A DNA stretch of 8,955 nt from Candidatus Nitrosotenuis sp. (GCA_023252015.1 JAHEXS010000042.1:1-8955), one strand, 5' to 3'; shown: positions 1 through 5,813, numbered from the stretch's first letter. Translations and numbers: made by a program. The notes: generated by a model from the sequence alone, not told the origin.

Positions 1-290
<290 letters not shown>

Positions 291-474
291 TCGTTTATCG
301 TATTTAGAAGTAATTTTATTGGGAATTGGTCGGAATGCACATTTCATGTCTTCAAACTTCGGATAAGACCTGTAGGTCAAACCCACATTTTGTATGCGTA
401 ATTGGAGGCCTGTAAATCACCCAATGGATCAATTCCAACAATCATTACAAGCGCCGCCTTGCTATTACGTATGC
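291..474 (-). other. 16S rRNA leader (pre-rRNA 5' external transcribed region)
   Basis: This is the stretch between the mature 16S 5' end and the transcription start predicted from the TATA box at 496-504. No coding region fits. It contains several short inverted repeats that could form leader stems: cgtaat (397-402) with attacg (464-469), attgg (401-405) with ccaat (421-425), and GACC/GGTC arms at 367-378. A near-direct repeat, agacctgta (366-374) and aggcctgta (406-414), is also visible. Archaeal pre-16S leaders pair with the 3' spacer to form the processing stem, but that partner lies outside the window, so the processing site cannot be located. Confidence 0.55.
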
Positions 475-495
475 AAAAACTGAATCAAAGCGAAA

Positions 496-504
496 TAATA
501 TAAA
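496..504 (-). promoter_or_regulatory. TATA box of the 16S rRNA operon promoter
   Basis: The minus strand reads TTTATATTA, a near-consensus archaeal TATA box. It is the best match between the 16S gene and the divergent aminotransferase. It predicts a transcription start near 474 and a leader of roughly 180 nt. The assignment rests on motif and position only. Confidence 0.6.
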
Positions 505-546
505 CCATGCCAAAAATTACAATTTTTTCCTTGTTTTTGCGATCAC

Positions 547-556
547 TAATATTAAT
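547..556 (+). promoter_or_regulatory. Candidate TATA box for the aminotransferase gene
   Basis: TAATATTAAT is centred about 26 bp upstream of the TTG codons at 575/578. That spacing is expected for a leaderless archaeal transcript. No Shine-Dalgarno sequence is visible before either TTG, which fits leaderless translation. Confidence 0.4.
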
Positions 557-577
557 CTGCCAGCAGATTTTTTATTG

Positions 578-1879
578 TTGTCAACATTGGAGAATTACAA
601 AAAGAAAACCAAAAAGTCTGGATTGCTTTTTGCAAAGTCTAAAAAATTTCATGTCAACGGTGTAAGTCACAACATCAGATTTTTTGAGCCGTATCCGTTT
701 GTTACAAAATCAGCTAAAGGAAAATTTCTGCAGGATGTAGATGGAAACAAGTATGTAGATTACTGGATGGGTCACTGGAGTTTGATTTTGGGTCATGCGC
801 ATCCTGCTGTTTCAAATCAAGTAAAAAAACAACTTCCTGCTTGCTGGATGCATGGAACTGTAAATGAGATGACAGTATCATTTTCTGAAATAATACAAAA
901 GGCAGTTCCTGTTGCAGAAAAGATTCGCTATGTTTCATCTGGAACTGAAGCAACGATGTATGCTGTCAGAATTGCTCGAGCGTTTACTGGTAAAAAAATA
1001 ATTGCAAAGATAGATGGCGGCTGGCACGGATACACATCTGATCTTCTAAAGTCAGTGAACTGGCCATTTGATCAACAAGAAAGCAAGGGGTTAGCAGACG
1101 ACTTGCATGTTGTTTCCATGCCGTACAATGATTTACAAAAATCACTTGAGATTCTAAACTCTGTAAAAGACGATCTTGCCGGAGTAATAATAGAGCCAGT
1201 TCTTGGAGGCGGTGGATGCATTCCGGCAACCAAGGAATATCTTTTAGGAATCCAGGAATTTGTACACAAAAACAACGCGCTGTTTTTGCTTGATGAAATT
1301 GTAACTGGTTTTAGGTTTTCGTTTGGTTGTCTTTACAAAACAATGGGTCTTGACCCAGACATTGTAACCTTGGGAAAAATTGTTGGAGGAGGATTTCCAA
1401 TCGGAGTCATTTGTGGAAAGGATACCATAATGGATATCACAAATACAAGCTCGCACAGCAAAACTGACCGCTCGTATATTGGAGGAGGAACATTTTCTGC
1501 AAACCCGCTAACAATGACTGCAGGTCGTGCAATGCTTAGTCATCTTAAAAAAAATAATTCACTGTATGGAAAGATAGGTGCACTAGGAGAGCGTACAAGA
1601 AGAGAATTAACCAAAGTCTTTGACGGCAAAGTTGTTACAACAGGAAGGGGTTCTTTGTTTATGACCCATTTTCTTTCAGGTGGAATATCAGAAATAAAAA
1701 GTGCGCAGGACGCCTCAAAGTGCGATGGTAAGATGCTTCAAAGATACCACTTTGAGATGATAGCAAATGACGGCATATTTTTCCTGCCGGGAAAGCTTGG
1801 AGCATTTTCTGCAGTACATTCCCAGTCAGATGTAAAGGACTTGATCTGTGCATCGCAGCGTTTTGCTTCTACAATTTAG
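578..1879 (+). CDS. hemL: Class-III PLP aminotransferase, glutamate-1-semialdehyde 2,1-aminomutase-like
   Basis: This 433-residue fold-type I PLP enzyme matches the GSA aminomutase family, which converts glutamate-1-semialdehyde to 5-aminolevulinate for tetrapyrroles (here probably cobalamin or heme). Visible motifs, numbered from TTG 578: LILGHAHP near 70-76; SGTEATM (121-127), the phosphate-binding loop; GGWHGY (W149-H150); DEIVTGFR with the PLP-pyridine Asp239; and TLGKIVGGG with Schiff-base Lys267, close to Lys265 of E. coli HemL. Some family signatures differ: EPVLGGGG replaces the HemL EPVAGNMG, and GGWHGY replaces GCYHGH. The substrate is therefore not certain, and another class-III aminotransferase role is possible. 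In-frame TTG codons lie at 575, 578 and 587; 578 gives MSTLENYKKK and a leaderless mRNA. A gene annotated this way next to 16S is, as I recall, common in Thaumarchaeota. Confidence 0.8.
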   Translation: MSTLENYKKKTKKSGLLFAKSKKFHVNGVSHNIRFFEPYPFVTKSAKGKFLQDVDGNKYVDYWMGHWSLILGHAHPAVSNQVKKQLPACWMHGTVNEMTVSFSEIIQKAVPVAEKIRYVSSGTEATMYAVRIARAFTGKKIIAKIDGGWHGYTSDLLKSVNWPFDQQESKGLADDLHVVSMPYNDLQKSLEILNSVKDDLAGVIIEPVLGGGGCIPATKEYLLGIQEFVHKNNALFLLDEIVTGFRFSFGCLYKTMGLDPDIVTLGKIVGGGFPIGVICGKDTIMDITNTSSHSKTDRSYIGGGTFSANPLTMTAGRAMLSHLKKNNSLYGKIGALGERTRRELTKVFDGKVVTTGRGSLFMTHFLSGGISEIKSAQDASKCDGKMLQRYHFEMIANDGIFFLPGKLGAFSAVHSQSDVKDLICASQRFASTI

Positions 1880-1923
1880 AAAAAGATAGTAAATCTAATA
1901 ACTAACAGACTGGAAAACATAAT

Positions 1924-2721
1924 GTGAACAAGTTAGCAGTTTTTTCTATAGTCGGTTTATTGTTAATTCCAATTGGATATAGTTTAGCATTTGCAACAAA
2001 CTGGGATGTTACCATACCATCAGGAGCTGCAGACCCTACCAATGCAGAGAAGAGGTTTTTCTACAGTCCTTGGGAGCTGACAGCTGAAGTAAATGACAAG
2101 GTGCAATGGGGCAATGCAGATACTGCTGCACACACAGTGACAAGTGGAAAAAATGCCACATCTGATGGAATTTTTGACAGCAGTCTTATTTCACCTGGAA
2201 AATCATTTTCATACACATTCACACAAGCTGGAACATTTGATTATTTTTGTGCTGTCCATCCATGGATGATAGGAACTGTTAATGTAAAGGGAGTTGAGGA
2301 AATGAAAGTCCTCCACAATGTTGGCTCTGATGCAGGTGATGGCAAGACAACTTTTGATGTAGAATATTCTTTGAATAAGGTTCTTGCGAGTGCCAAAGTA
2401 GATCAAAAAGAAAAGGCTGTGACTTTCACAATGGCAGGAGTTGGAAATGACGGCGACAAGTTCGTTGTAAAGTTGCCAAAGAGTCTACTTGCCGGTCCTT
2501 TGCTAGTGTGGGTTGACAATCAACAGATAACAGATTTTGAGCAGACAGATGATGGTGGCATCAATACACTGACAATTCCGCTTACTGCAAAATCTGAAAC
2601 AGTGACAGTGGTTGGAACCAACGTAGTTCCAGAGTTTGGCCCAATCGCGGTATTAATCCTTGCAGTTGCAATAATAGCTACAGTTACAATCTCTGGAAAA
2701 ATCACCATACCAAAATTCTAG
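1924..2721 (+). CDS. Secreted plastocyanin/amicyanin-like cupredoxin with PEFG C-terminal anchor
   Basis: This 265-residue protein is predicted to be exported. It starts with a signal peptide (residues 1-24, hydrophobic core 4-23, likely cleavage after AFA). A type-1 copper domain (about 25-119) has ligands His70, Cys109, His112 and Met115. The CxxHPxM spacing matches amicyanin rather than plant plastocyanin. A second beta-rich domain (about 120-232) contains LPKSLLAGPLLVWV. The protein ends in PEFG (236-239), a hydrophobic helix and a Lys-containing tail, the PEFG-CTERM sorting signal of Thaumarchaeota processed by an archaeosortase. It probably carries electrons outside the membrane in copper-based respiration; its partner is unknown. 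The start is GTG: the overlapping ATG at 1922 is followed directly by TGA. It lies 44 bp after the aminotransferase, with only a weak TATA-like stretch (about 1891-1900), so cotranscription is possible. Confidence 0.9.
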   Translation: MNKLAVFSIVGLLLIPIGYSLAFATNWDVTIPSGAADPTNAEKRFFYSPWELTAEVNDKVQWGNADTAAHTVTSGKNATSDGIFDSSLISPGKSFSYTFTQAGTFDYFCAVHPWMIGTVNVKGVEEMKVLHNVGSDAGDGKTTFDVEYSLNKVLASAKVDQKEKAVTFTMAGVGNDGDKFVVKLPKSLLAGPLLVWVDNQQITDFEQTDDGGINTLTIPLTAKSETVTVVGTNVVPEFGPIAVLILAVAIIATVTISGKITIPKF

Positions 2722-2807
2722 TGAGTTACTGAATTTCGAATTATTTCGTAGATTGATTCAGGTTTTCATATAAACATATTTCAGCAAATTAGCTTAGATT
2801 TCATAGG

Positions 2808-2817
2808 TTCAGCTGAA
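2808..2817. promoter_or_regulatory. Perfect 10-bp palindrome, possible operator
   Basis: TTCAGCTGAA is a perfect palindrome 35 bp upstream of the small membrane-protein ATG at 2852. It lies downstream of a TATA-like CATATAAAC at 2767-2775, near where a transcript from that box would start. Size and position suit a dimeric regulator site. A 10-bp palindrome can also occur by chance. Confidence 0.2.
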
Positions 2818-2851
2818 TAGAAGATATGAACAAATTGTACCTAGTATACGT

Positions 2852-2995
2852 ATGAAAACAATTGAAACCAAGCCGCTAATTCCGCTAAAAGAGGTTCGAG
2901 CTTCTTTTAGGAAAGTAGTTGCATTTGACCTTCTATTTTTCGGGTTGGGTGTAATTACAGGCATTGGAATTATAGCAGGATTTCTACTTTCTTAG
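2852..2995 (+). CDS. Small single-pass membrane protein (47 aa), unknown function
   Basis: An ATG opens a 47-codon frame ending in TAG at 2993-2995. The product has a polar N-terminus (MKTIETKPLIPLKEVRAS), a basic FRKVV junction, and one strongly hydrophobic segment from about residue 22 to 46 rich in Gly, Ile, Leu and Phe, ending at FLLS. That is the pattern of a small membrane protein with its N-terminus in the cytoplasm. No in-frame alternative start exists before an upstream stop at 2804. A T8 run (3014-3021) follows the stop and could be its terminator. A nine-codon frame (ATG 2826) overlaps its start as ATGA, and a 26-nt dyad lies inside it (2885-2910). I do not recognise the family. 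A chance ORF is possible, but the composition argues for a gene. Confidence 0.55.
   Translation: MKTIETKPLIPLKEVRASFRKVVAFDLLFFGLGVITGIGIIAGFLLS
2885..2910. repeat. 26-nt near-perfect inverted repeat inside the small membrane-protein gene
   Basis: CTAAAAGA (2885-2892) and TCTTTTAG (2903-2910) are exact inverted copies. The ten bases between continue the dyad with one G-C pair and two G-U pairs, leaving a loop of about four bases (TCGA). As RNA it would form an 11-bp hairpin starting 33 nt inside the coding region. As DNA it looks like an operator. Confidence 0.45.
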
Positions 2996-3013
2996 AACCT
3001 GCTGTATTTCCTA

Positions 3014-3021
3014 TTTTTTTT
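3014..3021 (+). terminator. Oligo-T terminator after the small membrane-protein gene
   Basis: A run of eight T on the coding strand, 18 nt beyond the TAG at 2993-2995. Archaeal RNA polymerase stops at such T runs without needing a hairpin. It would separate the upstream genes from mqnE. Confidence 0.45.
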
Positions 3022-3077
3022 AATTTCTACTATCTGTGACAAAAAAGTTTTTGCAAAAAAATCTGGCATATGTTAGT

Positions 3078-3086
3078 TTTATATTA
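3078..3086 (+). promoter_or_regulatory. TATA box of mqnE
   Basis: TTTATATTA is centred 26 bp before the GTG at 3108, the exact spacing for a leaderless transcript beginning at that codon. It lies within the longer reading frame opened by GTG 3036. A promoter there argues that the 24 codons before 3108 are not translated. Confidence 0.6.
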
Positions 3087-3107
3087 ACAGCCACCACAGG
3101 TTTACAC

Positions 3108-4205
3108 GTGCTAGAGAAACTTATCAAAGACAGCAACGCACTGCAAAAAGCCATCGCAGGAGAGGAACTAGGCTACAACGATGGCCTAGAACTGATGCAG
3201 TATGACAATCTCTACATGCTGGGTGCTGCAGCAGATTTGGTAAGGCAAAAACGAGTAGGCGATACAGTTACCTTTGCGGCATCATATTATCTGAATTATA
3301 CAAACGTATGCGCGGCAAGCTGTCAGATGTGTGCGTTTTATCGAAAGGGGAATGAAAGCGATGCATATACTTTAACACCACAAGAAATTGAACAAAGAGT
3401 AGGCCTTGCAAAAGAGATGGGTGCCACCGAAGTTCACATTGTTGGCGGATTCCATCCTGACTTGGGATTGGATTATTATGAAGCGATGATGAGGACAATA
3501 AAAAAGACTCATCCAGAAATGAACATCAAGGCATTTACTGCTGCAGAAATTTTCTTTATTGCAAGACTAACACATAATTCTGTCAAGGAAGTTCTTTCCA
3601 GACTAAAAGCAGCAGGTCTTGATTCAATGCCTGGAGGAGGCGCAGAACTTTTCCATCCAGAAATAAGGGACAAGATTGTCAGGGGCAAGTGCTCCGGACA
3701 AGAATGGCTTGACACCATAGAGCAAGCTCACAACCTTGGAATCAAAAGCAATGCTACCATGCTTTTTGGACACATCGAAAAACCAGAACACATAGTTGAT
3801 CATCTGATGAAATTAAGAGAGGTTCAAAAAAGGACGCATGGATTTCTTACTTTTATTCCTCTAAAGTTCAGCTTGGAACACACAGAGCTTGAACAAAAGG
3901 GACTAGTTACTAGTGAAAGCGCATCAACATATGATCTTAGAGTAATTGCACTTTCACGTCTTATGCTGTCAGGACATTTGGACAACATTTCTGTTTACTG
4001 GGTCGCACTTGGCAAGAAACTTTCCCAAGTTGCATTAGCTCATGGTGGAAACGATCTTGTCGGTACAGCCTTTTCTGAAGAAATTTATCGTGCTGCTGGA
4101 AAGGGAACAAACTCTTCAATTCTAGAGCTTGCAAACATGGTAAAAGAAATTGGCAGAGTGCCAGCACAGAGAGACACGTTTTTTAGAATTTTAAAAAGAT
4201 TCTAG
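3108..4205 (+). CDS. mqnE: Aminofutalosine synthase MqnE (radical SAM)
   Basis: This 365-residue radical SAM enzyme of the futalosine menaquinone pathway joins 3-[(1-carboxyvinyl)oxy]benzoate to the adenosyl moiety of SAM, giving 6-amino-6-deoxyfutalosine. With GTG 3108 as start, the CxxxCxxC cluster ligands are Cys68, Cys72 and Cys75 (NYTNVCAASCQMCAFYR). Further family motifs are TEVHIVGGFHPD, KAFTAAEI, LDSMPGGGAE, NATMLFGHIE, FIPLKF and the C-terminal YWVALG...QVAL...GGNDLVGT. HIVGG.HPD, the FIPL segment and YWV.LG favour MqnE over MqnC and over the F420 enzyme CofH. The frame can be extended to GTG 3036, but those 24 residues match nothing in the family and lie over the promoter. The mqnD-like gene is nearby; mqnA, mqnB and mqnC are not in the window. 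The stop overlaps that of the convergent gene. Confidence 0.9.
   Translation: MLEKLIKDSNALQKAIAGEELGYNDGLELMQYDNLYMLGAAADLVRQKRVGDTVTFAASYYLNYTNVCAASCQMCAFYRKGNESDAYTLTPQEIEQRVGLAKEMGATEVHIVGGFHPDLGLDYYEAMMRTIKKTHPEMNIKAFTAAEIFFIARLTHNSVKEVLSRLKAAGLDSMPGGGAELFHPEIRDKIVRGKCSGQEWLDTIEQAHNLGIKSNATMLFGHIEKPEHIVDHLMKLREVQKRTHGFLTFIPLKFSLEHTELEQKGLVTSESASTYDLRVIALSRLMLSGHLDNISVYWVALGKKLSQVALAHGGNDLVGTAFSEEIYRAAGKGTNSSILELANMVKEIGRVPAQRDTFFRILKRF
4193..4197 (-). terminator. Oligo-T terminator candidate for the convergent minus-strand gene
   Basis: On the minus strand this is a T5 run about 5 nt past the TAG of the 91-residue gene. It sits inside the last codons of mqnE. Confidence 0.25.
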
Positions 4206-4477
4206 GTCTGCGCAGGCTTTTGCGTCACAGTCTTTCCTGCTCCGCCCTTTTTTCTTTTTAGACCAGCGCTTATCAAAGTGATTAGAAATCCAAGTGCAGC
4301 AATGTATCCGAACATGACTGCAATCTGATGATAGGTTGACTGGGTTTCCAAAAGCAGGGCTGCTTCCTGTTCTGTAACATTTCCCCTGGCTACTGGCATT
4401 GTATTATTCAGATATAGAGAAACTGTCATGCCAACGACAAGCATTGAAATTCCAACAGAAAAGATTCTCTTGTCCAT
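4202..4477 (-). CDS. Two-TM small membrane protein, unknown function
   Basis: A 91-residue protein with an N-terminal basic MDKRIF, a first membrane helix at about 5-24, an outside loop (about 25-50) that includes ARGNVTEQEAALLLETQ, a second helix at about 52-70, and a very basic cytoplasmic tail (KRKKGG to the end). The positive-inside rule puts both termini in the cytoplasm. I do not recognise a named family; similar small two-helix proteins are frequent in Thaumarchaeota. Its TAG overlaps the TAG of mqnE within one CTAG (4202-4205). Upstream it shares a 60-bp divergent promoter region with the zinc-ribbon gene. A TATA-like element near 4503-4506 lies about 26-28 bp from its ATG, so the mRNA is probably leaderless. 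Confidence 0.8.
   Translation of the reverse strand: MDKRIFSVGISMLVVGMTVSLYLNNTMPVARGNVTEQEAALLLETQSTYHQIAVMFGYIAALGFLITLISAGLKRKKGGAGKTVTQKPAQT
4248..4259 (+). terminator. Oligo-T terminator candidate for mqnE, inside the opposing gene
   Basis: On the plus strand T6 and T5 runs separated by one C lie 43 nt after the mqnE stop. They coincide with the Lys-rich tail codons (KRKK) of the minus-strand gene, so the element may have a dual role or may only reflect those lysine codons. Confidence 0.3.
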
Positions 4478-4500
4478 ACTCAGTTGTCATTTTTACATCC

Positions 4501-4513
4501 TATAATCTTTAAG
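4501..4513. promoter_or_regulatory. Divergent promoter between the two small membrane-protein genes
   Basis: TATAATCTTTAAG lies in the middle of the 60 bp between the start codons at 4477 (minus) and 4538 (plus). The TATAAT half is about 26 bp from the minus start. The TTTAAG half is about 26-28 bp from the plus start. Two overlapping TATA boxes, one per strand, are the simplest reading. Confidence 0.4.
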
Positions 4514-4537
4514 TTTCATTACAAGGATAATTTGATT

Positions 4538-4768
4538 ATGAGATGGTCTGGTTGGCCACTAACTGTTGTCATAATTGCAATTTCGCTTACAATGTCATAT
4601 GTACTGTTTCAGTTTGGAATATTCTTCTTCTTTCTTCCAATAATTTTTCTTCCGTTTCTAAAATTTGTCAAGATAAAGTCAGTAACAGCTGGTAGGATTT
4701 CATGCCCTAATTGCGGATTGCAATCTCATGGAAACTATTGTCCTCATTGTGGAACAAGACTAGTGTAA
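4538..4768 (+). CDS. Membrane-anchored zinc-ribbon protein, unknown function
   Basis: A 76-residue protein with two closely spaced hydrophobic segments (about 8-24 and 26-44, with an F-rich stretch in the second) and a C-terminal zinc ribbon with Cys56, Cys59, Cys68 and Cys71 (CPNCG and CPHCG knuckles). The ribbon would be a cytoplasmic Zn site held at the membrane. Such short proteins are widespread in archaea without a known role. The ATG at 4538 is preferred. The frame can be extended to a TTG at 4484, but that overlaps the divergent promoter and adds 18 residues of no clear nature. An AAGGA about 10 nt before the ATG could serve as a weak ribosome binding site. Confidence 0.75.
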   Translation: MRWSGWPLTVVIIAISLTMSYVLFQFGIFFFFLPIIFLPFLKFVKIKSVTAGRISCPNCGLQSHGNYCPHCGTRLV

Positions 4769-4811
4769 ATTATGCGTGTTCCTTTAATTGTTGTAACGCA
4801 ATAATATGAAT

Positions 4812-4879
4812 AGGTAGGCAGGAAGATCTAGGCTCATATCTACCCTGATACCAACCCGCTTATGTGAACCTGCTTACCT
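4812..4879. ncRNA. Candidate structured RNA: long hairpin in a convergent intergenic gap
   Basis: AGGTAGGCAGG (4812-4822) pairs with CCTGCTTACCT (4869-4879) over 11 continuous base pairs with one G-U. Above it, TCATAT (4834-4839) can pair with ATGTGA (4862-4867), leaving an 11-nt bulge on the 5' side and a pyrimidine-rich 22-nt loop. The element sits between the ends of two convergent genes (4768 and 4930). It could be a small RNA on either strand, or simply a 3' structure. It has no tRNA T-loop, no clean C/D boxes and no coding frame. An ACA at 4885-4887 follows the stem on the plus strand, but an H/ACA assignment is not justified. Confidence 0.3.
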
Positions 4880-4907
4880 GATTTACAATATTTGTTTTGT
4901 ATACATT

Positions 4908-4913
4908 AAAAAA
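4908..4913 (-). terminator. Oligo-T terminator after the mqnD-like gene
   Basis: The minus strand carries six T beginning 17 nt beyond the TAG at 4930-4932. Position and composition fit an archaeal intrinsic terminator. Confidence 0.4.
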
Positions 4914-4929
4914 TTTTCCATTCTTTCAT

Positions 4930-5763
4930 CTATACAGTTGCCGGAGCAATTCTAAGATCAAAATCAGGGACAAGACCCTTTTCTGTTGCAAATTTGAATA
5001 GTGTCCTAATCGAGCTCTCGCCCAGAATCCCCATTTCTATTGTGATGTCATTTACATACATCCTTACAAATCGTTCAATCAGTGAGCGCGGTTGGCCACG
5101 TCCGTATTGCATTGCATAATCCAGCGCTTCGTTTACTCTATTCATTCCGTATACTACGGATTCGCGAAAATAATCATCGAATTTTTTTATCATTTCAGGC
5201 CCCAGATGATTGCTTATCACGTTGATTCCAAGAGGAACAGGCAATCCACCTGTGGAATCGCGCCACCAAGAACCAACGTCAAGCAGTTTGGTTAGTTTAT
5301 TCTGGTCGTATGTAATCTGCGTTTCATGTATTACCAGTCCTACATCAACATCACCACGTTCTACGGCAGCTGGAATGTCAGAAAACTTCATTTCAACATA
5401 ATCAAACTTTCCAAGCATTAGTTGTAAAAGCAAAAATGCCGAAGTCAGTTTGCCTGGAACTGCAATCTTTGCTTTTTTAATCTGATCCACAGACAGATTT
5501 TGTTTTGATATCACTATGGGACCATATCCTTTGCCAAAGCTTCCTCCACTTCTAAGTATTGTATAGTCTGGAATGTACGCACATGCATGTACAGAGACTG
5601 CGGTCACATCAAGCTCGTGTTTTACTGCCCTCTTGTTTAGCGTCTCAATGTCTTCAACCACGTGATTTACTTTGAAATGTGGTGATGTCACTTTTCCTGT
5701 AAGCATTCCATAAAACATGAAAGCGTCGTCAGCATCTGGTGTGTGTCCCAGTGTGATTTCCAT
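4930..5763 (-). CDS. mqnD: MqnD-like 1,4-dihydroxy-6-naphthoate synthase
   Basis: This 277-residue periplasmic-binding-protein fold is assigned to MqnD, which converts cyclic dehypoxanthine futalosine to 1,4-dihydroxy-6-naphthoate in menaquinone synthesis. Shared family segments are EDIETLN (37-43), the LDVTAVSVHA region, GYGPIVISK (79-87), AVPGKLTSAFLLLQL, DVGLVIHE with His146 (equivalent to the His145 proposed as catalytic in Thermus MqnD), TGGLPVPLGINV and YVNDITIEMG. The N-terminal motif is HTPDADDAFMFYG where bacterial MqnD has SPCPNDTF, so it belongs to a divergent branch. ATG 5763 is chosen: it lies 25 bp from the TATA box, and the length then matches MqnD. ATG 5769 is an alternative. 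An upstream extension to 5832 would run across the divergent promoter and the neighbouring start. mqnE lies 0.7 kb away in the opposite orientation. Confidence 0.85.
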   Translation of the reverse strand: MEITLGHTPDADDAFMFYGMLTGKVTSPHFKVNHVVEDIETLNKRAVKHELDVTAVSVHACAYIPDYTILRSGGSFGKGYGPIVISKQNLSVDQIKKAKIAVPGKLTSAFLLLQLMLGKFDYVEMKFSDIPAAVERGDVDVGLVIHETQITYDQNKLTKLLDVGSWWRDSTGGLPVPLGINVISNHLGPEMIKKFDDYFRESVVYGMNRVNEALDYAMQYGRGQPRSLIERFVRMYVNDITIEMGILGESSIRTLFKFATEKGLVPDFDLRIAPATV

Positions 5764-5782
5764 AATCATAATTTTTAGCTCT

Positions 5783-5793
5783 ATTATAAATAT
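5783..5793. promoter_or_regulatory. Shared bidirectional TATA element of mqnD and the SIS gene
   Basis: ATTATAAATAT reads as a good TATA box on both strands (TTATAAATA on plus, TATTTATAA on minus). It is centred at 5788, the midpoint of the 50-bp gap between the mqnD ATG (5763) and the SIS GTG (5814), so it is about 25 bp from each. Both transcripts would be leaderless. A second A/T-rich tract (5798-5811) would start transcription inside the SIS gene and is less likely. Confidence 0.5.
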
Positions 5794-5813
5794 CAAGTTA
5801 TAAAAAATAAATC

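Noticed and set aside
367..378. GACCT/AGGTC palindrome in the 16S leader as an operator
   Set aside because: Arms are only 4-5 bp with almost no loop, and it lies well inside the predicted transcript; more likely part of leader RNA structure or chance.
714..1853. Several 60-80 codon antisense frames inside the aminotransferase gene
   Set aside because: They have no family motifs or start signals and overlap a well-supported conserved gene; they are shadows of its codon bias.
4484..4537. TTG-initiated N-terminal extension of the zinc-ribbon protein
   Set aside because: It covers the divergent promoter and adds residues without recognisable character; the ATG at 4538 is better placed.
4785..4838. 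17-codon minus-strand frame overlapping the hairpin
   Set aside because: Too short, no promoter, and no composition typical of a small protein.
4812..4879. tRNA or C/D-box RNA reading of the hairpin
   Set aside because: No T-loop GTTCRA, no 7-bp acceptor with CCA-proximal features, and no RTGATGA box C with properly spaced box D; only a generic hairpin can be claimed.
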